From HGM04593 sp045533955 (lineage in GTDB: Bacteria > Bacteroidota > Bacteroidia > Bacteroidales > Bacteroidaceae), in assembly GCA_045533955.1 (NCBI GenBank), contig JAZSIU010000011.1, positions 38,821 through 102,820 of the forward strand: 64,000 bases of DNA, written 5' to 3'. Both the position numbers and the translations under genes were made by a program. The notes beneath the pieces are model-generated. The model was not told the origin of the DNA. It saw nothing but the letters and a program-made list of their open reading frames with translations, and did not search any database. Below are positions 50,306-59,082 of the stretch, piece by piece (within the stretch, counting starts at the first letter, position 1; each line of letters starts with the position of its first letter).

Positions 50306-50395
50306 GGAGAGGTGGGTGAGTGGCTGAAACCACCAGTTTGCTAAACTGACGTAGGAGCAATCCTACCACGAGTTCGAATCTCGTCCTCTCCGCCA
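50306..50395 (+). tRNA. tRNA-Ser (GCU anticodon)
   Basis: Acceptor stem GGAGAGG (50306-50312) pairs with CCTCTCC (50385-50391), discriminator G and encoded CCA (50393-50395). Anticodon loop TTGCTAA, T arm GAGTTCGAATCTC, and a long variable arm as in class II tRNAs. Reads AGC/AGU codons. Confidence 0.95.
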
Positions 50396-50452
50396 AAACT
50401 GTAATAAAGTCCTGTAAGTCAATCACTTACGGGATTTTTCGATTTGTAGATC

Positions 50453-50470
50453 GGACAAAACTCGGACAGT
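50453..50470. repeat. TCGGACA direct repeat downstream of tRNA-Ser
   Basis: TCGGACA, AAAC, TCGGACA: two 7-bp copies 11 bp apart, between the tRNA end and the truncated integrase; possibly arm-type sites of the lost element. Confidence 0.6.
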
Positions 50471-50527
50471 TTTAAAAATAAAATTCGAAATCGTTTGCAT
50501 TCTTTACCGCCAAAGAATGTAAAAAAA

Positions 50528-50893
50528 ATGTCTTTTATCACATCGCAAAAAAAATCTCTTGCCGAAGTTTTAGGCTTCACATATCCGAAGCTTCATGTCT
50601 GCAAATCATGGTATGTTGATTTTTTTAGTTACGACCCGGCACAAGGAAAAATGCGTCGAAAAAAGTACATGCTAGACAACATTCCGAAGGTGACAGAACG
50701 CCGAAAAAGAGCCGCCGAAATGGTAGAAAGTTTGCTAAAACTTCTCCGGTCGGGGTGGTCTCCATGGGTCAATGCCGAAGACTCACGCGGATATATATAT
50801 TTGGAAGATGCCCTAAATAAATATTCGGGTGCCATTGATAAATATATGGTGCCGTTGATAAATTATCGAAATATACGGAATGCTTTTCGATGA
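50528..50893 (+). pseudogene. Truncated tyrosine integrase beside tRNA-Ser
   Basis: 121 residues from the ATG at 50528 (MSFITSQKKSLAEVLGF), matching only the N-terminal part of Bacteroidota tyrosine integrases: PKLHVCKSWYVDFFSYDPAQ, KMRRKKYMLDNIPKVTERRK and SGWSPWVNAEDSRGYIYLED. The core-binding and catalytic domains are missing; after INYRNIRNAFR the frame stops and nothing related follows. With its position just 3' of a tRNA gene this looks like the remnant of an element that used tRNA-Ser as target. Confidence 0.8.
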
Positions 50894-51006
50894 AAAATCC
50901 TCCACTAAAAGCCATTTCATGACACATTCATAAAATTTCACGGTCAATAAGCCTCATTTCATCACAATTTCCTCCACAAAGGCATCTTTATAACAAAATA
51001 ATTAAT

Positions 51007-51014
51007 TATATTTG
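51007..51014 (+). promoter_or_regulatory. -7 box of the SEDS/kinase operon
   Basis: TATATTTG, 100 bases upstream of the ATG at 51114. It is the only clear box in the 220-base gap, and the genes downstream to 62050 are closely spaced. Confidence 0.6.
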
Positions 51015-51113
51015 CATGAAATATTATTATAGGTTATTTATGCCTTATTATGACATATTTACCCAACTTATATTATTAAATAAAGATTTGTATTCGGAAA
51101 AAGCATCAAAATT

Positions 51114-54100
51114 ATGAAAAAGTTTCTTTTGGTTATTGTATCTGTAATAATAGGATTGCTATTTTTTAAACTCACAATCAACTATTCCGAAAAATTCGAA
51201 AATATAAATAAAGCATACAAAAGTAATCAATGCGTAAACCTCGTTAAAGGCTCCAATACAGAAAAAGACTTAGAGAAACTATTGATTACTCACAATTATG
51301 TATCCGACAAAAAGGACGCAGAATTCATTGCCAAACAAATAGCTCTAAATCTCAACAAGGGTCAAGAGCTTTCTAACCTCTACGACTTGAATAAACGCGT
51401 ATGGCAAGTACCGGCAACACTTGTCGACAGCTGCTTCTCCGATTCTATTGACAACGCAAAAAACAATGGAAAAACCAAGGAAAAAGATGCTAATACTAAA
51501 GAATCAACATTAAAAAAACGTCTCACTTTCTCTCAAGAAAAGTTAGGCATTGATTCCTCATTTAGTTTGATAAAAATAGAACAATTAAAACATGAAATGT
51601 CTGTCGGAAATGGCAAAGGTAACGGACGAATTACAGCTATAGTCACCGAAAAGGACTCTACTGCAAATTTCATCAAACAGATACTACATATCGACAAAAA
51701 GCCTTGCAAAGATGTTATTGTGCGTTTATCTGTTCACTACCTCGACTCGACTCATGTAAATCTCAAAGCCGAAGACTCGGTCTTATGCTATGCCAAAACT
51801 GACAAAAATGGAGTTGCCACTTTCACCAATTTGGACCCAAACAAGTCTTATAGTGTACTACCCATCAAAAGAGGATATGAATATGGTTCTCCCAAAGGTA
51901 CTATAGGGGGTAACCTCGCAAAAAGTGGTGACAACAACTCGATTTCATGTCCTTTTACCCAACAAGAACACAAAATAAGGCTTTTCGATGCCACCACTCT
52001 AAAAGTCATCAAGGAAGACCAAACGATGACAGTGCGCACCCCTGAAACTTTCGAGAACACTCTCATCACCTACTTGGCCATTTACTTTGCCTTGTGGTGG
52101 GCTTTATACCTCTTTAACACCCGCAAGAAAAAATCAATGGATGTGGGCATCTTATCAATCTTGATGCTCCTCACCGGAACATGTATCCTAACTATGTTCT
52201 CTATTAACGACCCATTGACCGACAAGCTATTGGGTGTCGACATGGCACAAGGGGTATATGGGGGCATCGCCATTATTTGGTTATTACAATATGTCGATTT
52301 CGTGAAACTATACCAAGGTCATTCACGAGTAGCATTCGACATTCCTCTCGACTGCATCAAATGGATTTTCAAACCATTCCGCACAAAAGTGTCATATTTG
52401 GCGCAAATCTTATCTGACCGAAAGAAAAACTTCATCTTTAAATCACTTGCATTAGTGGGAGTAGTGTTGTGCTTGCCTTTCATTTTGCTCGATTTAATTC
52501 AATTGACTCGACTCAACAACAAAATAAGCAACCTTCTTGATAAGCTTCCAAAAGGTAGCGGATATATCTTGGCGGCATTAATACTTACATTGTTATTGTT
52601 CACCCCACTAGGAGCATCAGTTGGTGGCATGAAAGTAAACCTCAACGTAGGGATTTTATTCCAACCTAGCGAAATCGCAAAATATCTTGTAATATTCTTC
52701 ATGGCAGCTTATTTCTGTCGCAATGCTAATAATATCGTAAAATACTCTGAAGAAGGAAACGTTAAACTCTTTGGAGCCAAGATGAAAATGTTATGGGCTG
52801 TCATAATAGGGCTATTAGTTCTTATGGCAATATACTTCGTATTAGGCGATATGGGACCTGCTTTGGTTTTGGCATTCACTTTCATCATATTATATTCTAT
52901 CATCAAATCAAAAATCGACCTAAGCAAAGTCGAAAAGAGCAAACGTCCTATAAAAGTGCTCACATGCGATTTGGCATGGTTAATATATGGTATCCTCTCT
53001 TTCCTCACATGTTTATATCTCGGATACCTCTGGGGGGGAAATGTAAAGATGGTGATTACATCCGTCATTTGGTTTATCGTATGGATAGCATTAGGCTATA
53101 ATCGCAAGCAAATATTTGAAACAGCAATTATATTTAACATCATCATTTGCGCATTTGTATTTGGGCCACTATTAAGCGATGTTCCAGGGTTAGGAACCGT
53201 AGCTAAACGTTTGGCCGACCGTAATGAAATGTGCACAAACACATGGGGAACTCTCCCTATCGATGGCGCTACTCCCGATGCCGGAGAAAACACCCAAGTA
53301 GCCGAAGGGCTATGGGGATTGGCTTCGGGCGGGCTAACCGGTCAAGGTCTTGGCAATGGCACCCCCCACGCAATACCGGCCTTCCACACCGACATGGTAT
53401 TGGAAAGTATGGGCGAACAACTTGGATTGTTCAGCATCATTTCAATCATCATAATAATGGCATTGCTCATGCGCCGAACAATTGTAATAGGTTATCGCAC
53501 CTCCCACCCATTCGCATTCTATCTATGTCTGGGCATTGCAATAGTCACGGCCGTGCAGTTCATTATCATTTCTCTTGGCAGTACCGGTTTGGTCCCTTTG
53601 ACAGGGGTTACCGTACCATTCTTTAGTTACGGAAAAGTGAGTATGATTCTAAATCTCACCGCATTTGGCATAATACTCTCAATTTCAAAACGTAATTCAT
53701 TAGAATCCTTACCTAAAGACATTGCCGAAATCAAAGTTAAGGACATGAACAAATACAGTCATTCAGTGGCGTTGTTAAGCATTGCGTACACTATATTTGC
53801 AATATTCCTATGCTCTGTATTTGTAAAATACCAATTTATCGAACGCGACGAAATTCTAGTGCGTCCGGTATATGTCAATAGTTCTAGCGGGATACCGGTT
53901 ATTAATTACAACCCTCGCATCTCTCTATTAACACGAAAATTGCCTTCGGGTGACATATACGACCGCAACGGCATTCTGTTGGCCACAAGCGACAAAAAAA
54001 ACATATCAAAACATAAAGACGCATATGCATCATTAGGTCTTGAAACTTGTGACACTTCAAAACTACAATCTCGGTATTACCCATTTGGTGACCACTTATT

Positions 54101-55649
54101 CTTCATGTTAGGAGACTTCAACAATCGATTATTCTTCTCTTCTAGCGACACCCATGCACGAGGATATATGGCCGAGGCTCGACACCTCGACACTCTTCGT
54201 GGATTTGACAACACGAGATATGATGCTAAGAATAATCCGGTTTTAGTTCCATTAAAATCTGAAGAATATCGCCCCGATAAATATTTTGAAGCTAAGAGCG
54301 TTTACACTACCGAAAACAACGTTGTGATCCGCGACTACTCTGCATTGGTTGAACTTCTAAAAGATGGATACTACTATTATCCTCATAGACAAATACCTCG
54401 CAACATTGTCGCCAAATATCAAGACGAAAAGCTTAATGCTCCTAGCGACATCCATTTGACCCTTGATGCAAAATTGCAAATGAACGTCGAACAAGGATTA
54501 GCTAATTTCATTGAAGACAAAAAGAATAAAGGAATCGCAGAACGCAATAATAAAATTAGAGCCTCTGTCGTTATCCTCGACGCTAAAAATGGAGATCTAC
54601 TTACTTCTGTGAATTATCCTATGGTAAATATGGAAATTTTAAAAGATAAAGATTTACCCAAGTCATATTCAAATATAGAAAAGAATGCCTCTATTGACGC
54701 ATATATTGATATGGACTTAGGATTATTCCATGCTACAGCTCCTGGTTCTACAGCAAAAGTAATGTCCGCTATTGCTGGATTAAAAGCAGACATAAATAAT
54801 CGAAATGAAAAATATCGAGTTTATCGCGAAGCCTATGTTGGGGCTGAACATGAAAACGTCTTAAAGTTAACAGATGGAGCAACCATGGAAGATGCTCTTG
54901 TATGGTCATCAAACGTTTATTTCATAAACCTTGTTAATGACAAAAATTTATATGATGAACTCGCTGATGTTTATAGTTCAGCAGGCATCTTCATAAATGC
55001 TAAAAAGCCATATATTTTGCATTATAACACATATGACCCAAATTCAAATTGGAAGTCTAATATTACTAAAGAAGCAAGCAATGCCACCGCGAAATACCAA
55101 AAATACAAAAATTACGTAGACAAACGTGATTTCCCAAATATGAAACGATGCTTATCCGATGGAATATGGCAGTGGGCTTGGGGGCAAGGATCAATGGATG
55201 CAACACCGCTTGCTATGGCTAGAATAGCATCTATTCCTGCTAACAATGGGAAAATGCCAATTACTCGTTATTTATTAAACGAAAAGATCTCTGACATCCC
55301 TATTATAACAAATGATGCAGCTAATTATCTTAGCAGTTATATGAAATCTGAAGCCGAAATTCACATGATTAATGTAGCTCAAAAACATCAATCCTTGAAA
55401 GATCGAATTGGAGGGAAAACAGGCACTGCAGAGCGAAACTTCTCTCTTGGTTCAAATAACGAAATGAACGACGCATGGTATATTTGCTACATTAATGATG
55501 TCAATATAAAAACAAAAGATAGCTCAACTACATCTCCTATTGCAATTGCAGTTCGTATCGAAAGAGTCAAAAGATCATCAAAACTTTCTAAAGAATTTGT
55601 ACGCGACTACCTACTTGATATTATTAATAATATAGGCTATTCATTTTAA
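51114..55649 (+). CDS. SEDS glycosyltransferase-class B transpeptidase fusion protein
   Basis: 1511 residues. An N-terminal membrane anchor (about 4-22) and periplasmic part, containing a beta-sandwich like carboxypeptidase-regulatory or CNA-B domains (about 170-258, VIVRLSVHYL ... TDKNGVATFTNLDPNKSYSV), lead to a membrane block from about 318. The SEDS domain (about 480-870) includes LFQPSEIAKYLVIFFMAAYF, GDMGPALVLAF, FHTDMVLESMGEQLGLF and GVTVPFFSYGKVSM. The PBP part starts with SGDIYDRNGILLA (about 945) and has all transpeptidase motifs: Ser1212-T-A-Lys1215, Ser1265-S-Asn1267, and Lys1435-T-Gly1437-T. It should polymerise glycan strands and cross-link them in one chain, a RodA/FtsW plus PBP2/PBP3 pair fused. 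First gene of an operon with kinase, FHA and PP2C genes. Third-codon-position AT content appears to rise from about 54.6 kb. Confidence 0.9.
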   Translation: MKKFLLVIVSVIIGLLFFKLTINYSEKFENINKAYKSNQCVNLVKGSNTEKDLEKLLITHNYVSDKKDAEFIAKQIALNLNKGQELSNLYDLNKRVWQVPATLVDSCFSDSIDNAKNNGKTKEKDANTKESTLKKRLTFSQEKLGIDSSFSLIKIEQLKHEMSVGNGKGNGRITAIVTEKDSTANFIKQILHIDKKPCKDVIVRLSVHYLDSTHVNLKAEDSVLCYAKTDKNGVATFTNLDPNKSYSVLPIKRGYEYGSPKGTIGGNLAKSGDNNSISCPFTQQEHKIRLFDATTLKVIKEDQTMTVRTPETFENTLITYLAIYFALWWALYLFNTRKKKSMDVGILSILMLLTGTCILTMFSINDPLTDKLLGVDMAQGVYGGIAIIWLLQYVDFVKLYQGHSRVAFDIPLDCIKWIFKPFRTKVSYLAQILSDRKKNFIFKSLALVGVVLCLPFILLDLIQLTRLNNKISNLLDKLPKGSGYILAALILTLLLFTPLGASVGGMKVNLNVGILFQPSEIAKYLVIFFMAAYFCRNANNIVKYSEEGNVKLFGAKMKMLWAVIIGLLVLMAIYFVLGDMGPALVLAFTFIILYSIIKSKIDLSKVEKSKRPIKVLTCDLAWLIYGILSFLTCLYLGYLWGGNVKMVITSVIWFIVWIALGYNRKQIFETAIIFNIIICAFVFGPLLSDVPGLGTVAKRLADRNEMCTNTWGTLPIDGATPDAGENTQVAEGLWGLASGGLTGQGLGNGTPHAIPAFHTDMVLESMGEQLGLFSIISIIIIMALLMRRTIVIGYRTSHPFAFYLCLGIAIVTAVQFIIISLGSTGLVPLTGVTVPFFSYGKVSMILNLTAFGIILSISKRNSLESLPKDIAEIKVKDMNKYSHSVALLSIAYTIFAIFLCSVFVKYQFIERDEILVRPVYVNSSSGIPVINYNPRISLLTRKLPSGDIYDRNGILLATSDKKNISKHKDAYASLGLETCDTSKLQSRYYPFGDHLFFMLGDFNNRLFFSSSDTHARGYMAEARHLDTLRGFDNTRYDAKNNPVLVPLKSEEYRPDKYFEAKSVYTTENNVVIRDYSALVELLKDGYYYYPHRQIPRNIVAKYQDEKLNAPSDIHLTLDAKLQMNVEQGLANFIEDKKNKGIAERNNKIRASVVILDAKNGDLLTSVNYPMVNMEILKDKDLPKSYSNIEKNASIDAYIDMDLGLFHATAPGSTAKVMSAIAGLKADINNRNEKYRVYREAYVGAEHENVLKLTDGATMEDALVWSSNVYFINLVNDKNLYDELADVYSSAGIFINAKKPYILHYNTYDPNSNWKSNITKEASNATAKYQKYKNYVDKRDFPNMKRCLSDGIWQWAWGQGSMDATPLAMARIASIPANNGKMPITRYLLNEKISDIPIITNDAANYLSSYMKSEAEIHMINVAQKHQSLKDRIGGKTGTAERNFSLGSNNEMNDAWYICYINDVNIKTKDSSTTSPIAIAVRIERVKRSSKLSKEFVRDYLLDIINNIGYSF

Positions 55650-55685
55650 TCAAAATAATTATTCAATATTATAGTCATCACGACA

Positions 55686-56831
55686 ATGAACACATTTTTA
55701 AGAGATTACATTTTTATCGACCAATTGGGGCAAGGTGGATTTGCTTCGGTCTATAAAGTCAGACATAAAGATTTAGATTATATTCGCGCCATTCGTGTGC
55801 TACGTGATGATGTGATAAACAAAGATGACAAACGTTACCAAAACTTCATTAAAGAGTGTAAAATATTGCTTCGTTTGGGGAATGGCAGTCATCCTAATAT
55901 TACACACATCTATCGCCCTCGCCTCATTGAAAATAGGGCTATCGTTGAAATGGATTATATTGACGGTTCTGATTTATTCCATTACATTGATGAAAAGAAT
56001 GGATTTATCGAAATTGACGATGTAATAAACCTCCTTTCAAGCATAAGTAGCGCATTATCATATTGTCACTACGACATTTATAAATATTGCATGGATCGTC
56101 AAATCGACAATCTAAAAGACGACCCCGAAGATGGCAAAAAAGTATTGTTAGATGAAGCTACTATTAATCGACTCGTAAAAAAATATAAAGTGATTCACAA
56201 CGACATCCACTCGGGCAACATTATGCGCCGCGAAGATGGACGATACGTCCTACTCGACTTTGGTTTGTCGATTGATGGTGAAGACGTCGTTAGAAGTAGT
56301 AAACGTGAAGGTGGTGCGCCCGAATTTAAAGCACCTGAGAAATGGGATGTAGCTGATGATTTAAGCACTCAATCCGACATTTATAGTTTTGGTATTGTTC
56401 TATATTCGTTTCTTGCCGGTCGTGTCCCATTCGTATTTAATAAAGCTATTCCTGAGACAGAGGCTAAGTTTAATCTCATGAACGCTCACAAAAAAGACAT
56501 TCCCGAGCCAATATTTAATCTTAGAAAAATAGCATTTGAAGCAACTCACCCGGGTGAAACATATGTAAAAGATTATCCCGACTGGCTCGAGAAGATAATT
56601 CTAAAATGTCTCGAAAAAGACCCTAAAAAACGCTATAAAGACGGCAAAGAGCTATATGACGATTGCATATCACATTTGCCATGGAATCCCTCAAAAAAAG
56701 ATTCCATAGACGATATAATCGTAAATCCCGAGCCACCTAAATCTATTATGGCACGATTATGGAAAAACAACCTTGAGTATAAGGCATATTATAGCGATGA
56801 CAATAACTTTATTTATTTTAGCAACAACTAA
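55686..56831 (+). CDS. Hanks-type serine/threonine protein kinase with atypical active site
   Basis: 381 residues, soluble. Glycine loop LGQGGFASVYK (about 14-24). The beta3 lysine position reads AIRVL, with Arg37 where Lys is expected; Glu57 could be the alphaC partner. The catalytic loop is VIHNDIHSGNIMRR: HND (171-173) in place of HRD, with Asp173 and Asn178 kept. DFG at 191-193 and APE at 216-218 are intact, and the rest of the lobe is complete. There is a helical insertion (about 128-165) before the catalytic loop and no PASTA or membrane part. It may be active despite Arg37, or a binding pseudokinase. It lies 36 bases after the SEDS fusion gene. Confidence 0.88.
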   Translation: MNTFLRDYIFIDQLGQGGFASVYKVRHKDLDYIRAIRVLRDDVINKDDKRYQNFIKECKILLRLGNGSHPNITHIYRPRLIENRAIVEMDYIDGSDLFHYIDEKNGFIEIDDVINLLSSISSALSYCHYDIYKYCMDRQIDNLKDDPEDGKKVLLDEATINRLVKKYKVIHNDIHSGNIMRREDGRYVLLDFGLSIDGEDVVRSSKREGGAPEFKAPEKWDVADDLSTQSDIYSFGIVLYSFLAGRVPFVFNKAIPETEAKFNLMNAHKKDIPEPIFNLRKIAFEATHPGETYVKDYPDWLEKIILKCLEKDPKKRYKDGKELYDDCISHLPWNPSKKDSIDDIIVNPEPPKSIMARLWKNNLEYKAYYSDDNNFIYFSNN

Positions 56832-56864
56832 TAACAATAACTATTAAATAACTACACTTTTTAT

Positions 56865-58073
56865 ATGGGATTTTTTGACAAAGTAGCTAAATTTCTTGTC
56901 GGCGACAACGTTGACCCCGAAGAAGAAAAAGCAAAAAAGAATAAGAACATCATCGACTCAGGATACGATGATGATGCGTCTCTATCAGAAGAAGACGAAC
57001 ATATTAATAACCCACAAGAATCTTGCCCGGAAGATATTATTGAAGAGCCAGAGGACTCGAACGAATCCGAAGACGCCCTCCAAGAAGATAATATAGATGA
57101 AGATGTTGACCCTAACGAAAATGAGCTTATAACATCGCCTATTGACGATGTCAATTCCAATAGCAAGCCCGAAGATGATAATATTGAAGAGCCTACAACC
57201 GAGCCCATTGATGTGGAGCCCGAGCCTAAAGATGAACCATCCAAAGGCAATGAAAACTCTTCAATTTCTGACAATGATGCTAGCATTCGTCCTAAAGCAA
57301 AAAAGAAATCTGTAACAGCGACTCAGGATGACCCCATTCAGAAACAAGACAAAATCATGAAGGGCATCCTAGCCATTGCACAAGATTATCGTATTAACAA
57401 AATATCTATAGAAGACAAACTCCTACGAATTAACGTATCAGATAAAATTACGTTCGACATCCTCTGTGGTAGTGATTTCATCGATCGAGCCAAACAAGAC
57501 ATCTTCGACCAAGAAGGCATTGCCTTTGGTAATGGCATTGAAATTTTATTGAAAAAAGAAATTGCCCCCGAATGGACTAAGATATATCCCGATGTATATA
57601 TTGAAATTAGCTCATGTGGCAAAGAACTACCACCCGAAATTCCGAAAAAGGCCTCTTTAGAAATAATTGCCAATAGTGGTTCTTTATTAAAAGACAGATA
57701 TATCTTGAGTTCAGAGGAGATAAAAACATTACCTCAAAAAAGATATAACATTGGCATTGGCGCAAAGATTATTAAAGACCATCGTTTGCGAACAAATCAT
57801 ATTGCCATTGACGATAATCCTAATTCGCCATTTTTCGAAAACAACAAATATGTAAGTCGTGCACATGCATATATATCATATGACGAACAACACGGATTTC
57901 TTCTATACGTAGAACGTGGTGGCACTTCTCTTGGAGGCAAACGCACTCGAGTGTATCGCACAGGAACAGAAATAAAATTAGAAAATCCTATCATCCCTGA
58001 ACCTTTGTGCGATGGTGATGTAATTGAATTAACAAAAAAAGTACAATTATTATTTAACGAAATAAAAGACTAA
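56865..58073 (+). CDS. FHA-domain protein with long acidic N-terminal tail
   Basis: 402 residues. Residues about 15-140 are acidic and disordered with many Ser/Thr next to Glu/Asp (candidate phosphorylation region). A middle domain (about 165-260) is unrecognised; the C-terminus (about 290-402) is an FHA domain with NKYVSRAHAYISYDEQHGF, Ser331-Arg-x-His334 being the phosphothreonine-binding pair, then GGTSLGGKRTRVYRTG and LCDGDVIEL. FHA domains bind phosphothreonine peptides, probably targets of the neighbouring kinase. It lies 5 bases before the next gene. Confidence 0.85.
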   Translation: MGFFDKVAKFLVGDNVDPEEEKAKKNKNIIDSGYDDDASLSEEDEHINNPQESCPEDIIEEPEDSNESEDALQEDNIDEDVDPNENELITSPIDDVNSNSKPEDDNIEEPTTEPIDVEPEPKDEPSKGNENSSISDNDASIRPKAKKKSVTATQDDPIQKQDKIMKGILAIAQDYRINKISIEDKLLRINVSDKITFDILCGSDFIDRAKQDIFDQEGIAFGNGIEILLKKEIAPEWTKIYPDVYIEISSCGKELPPEIPKKASLEIIANSGSLLKDRYILSSEEIKTLPQKRYNIGIGAKIIKDHRLRTNHIAIDDNPNSPFFENNKYVSRAHAYISYDEQHGFLLYVERGGTSLGGKRTRVYRTGTEIKLENPIIPEPLCDGDVIELTKKVQLLFNEIKD

Positions 58074-58078
58074 TCATT

Positions 58079-59077
58079 ATGGGTTTCGCAAAATTGTTCA
58101 ATATATTTAAGCCAAAAGATCCTAAAATTGACGAAGAAGGTAAAATAGGAGGAGATACCCCCCCACCCTTACCACATATCTCGCAGCCTAATGGCATTAC
58201 CAACCAGCAATTGCTCGACCAATTGCTCGACCACTTTACTCAAGCATTATTAACCGAATCGGTTGGGAGTAAAATGTTGTACCCCATGTCATATAACGTG
58301 CTTATGCACGCCGATGACTATAACTCTCGCATCCAAGCGCTTCCATTTGTTTTACCCGAAGTTGTTTCGTCATTTTATCGACGCATCAACGAAATGAGAG
58401 CCAAATTTCCCAACTTCAATCCTCCTGCAAGATATTGGTTCTTCCAATTCACCGGGTGCAACATCGACAACATTCCTCAGGGTGAAAACGTTTTAAATAT
58501 ACAGAAAGGACGCCTCACCACAATAGCGCAATTGTTAACTGCCGATGACTCTGACGTATCCGGCACTTCAATTGAAGCTAACGTAAATGTTTCTATCAAA
58601 ATCGAAGGTTCCGATGTGATGAAAGGTACAAACATTGACACTGAGGCGCTAAAAAGTTTGGATATGGTAAGCGACAATATTTTCAAATTCAAATTTGACC
58701 ACACTCTCGATGGTGACACCGAAAGAATTAGAGCCTACTCCAATATGGAATTGGCTGAATTGTCCTATACCGATGGTTCTTTCAACTATAAATTCACAAT
58801 GAAAGACAACTTGATTCACGTATCGGGCAACAACGAAATGCGCAACACCCAAGACATTTTCAAAGTGAAGAACGACCATCTAATCAACTCGCATGTGCAA
58901 ATTAAACATGACCCATTTGACCAAAAATTCTATATCGCAGCTTACGGACCTACAAACGTAAACGGAAAGGCTCTTGAATTAAGCCAAGGTGGCGACTTAA
59001 AATGGCACCCATTGGCTCATAATTCTTCGATTTTCTTCCCACAAGCTATGATTGGTATAACATTTAAAATTAAGTAA
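58079..59077 (+). CDS. Protein with degenerate FHA-like C-terminus
   Basis: 332 residues. N-terminal part (about 30-130) has a helical segment (QLLDQLLDHFTQALLTES) and YPMSYNVLMHADDYNSRIQ, as in the N-terminal (FhaA-like/DUF3662-type) regions that precede FHA domains. The C-terminus (about 260-332) runs LINSHVQIKHDPFDQKFYIAAYG then TNVNGKALELSQGG and resembles an FHA fold, with SHV in place of SRxH. It may bind partners without phosphothreonine. Five bases separate it from the FHA gene upstream and from the PP2C gene downstream. Similar arrangement to mycobacterial FhaA next to PstP is suggestive only. Confidence 0.6.
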   Translation: MGFAKLFNIFKPKDPKIDEEGKIGGDTPPPLPHISQPNGITNQQLLDQLLDHFTQALLTESVGSKMLYPMSYNVLMHADDYNSRIQALPFVLPEVVSSFYRRINEMRAKFPNFNPPARYWFFQFTGCNIDNIPQGENVLNIQKGRLTTIAQLLTADDSDVSGTSIEANVNVSIKIEGSDVMKGTNIDTEALKSLDMVSDNIFKFKFDHTLDGDTERIRAYSNMELAELSYTDGSFNYKFTMKDNLIHVSGNNEMRNTQDIFKVKNDHLINSHVQIKHDPFDQKFYIAAYGPTNVNGKALELSQGGDLKWHPLAHNSSIFFPQAMIGITFKIK

Positions 59078-59082
59078 AATTT

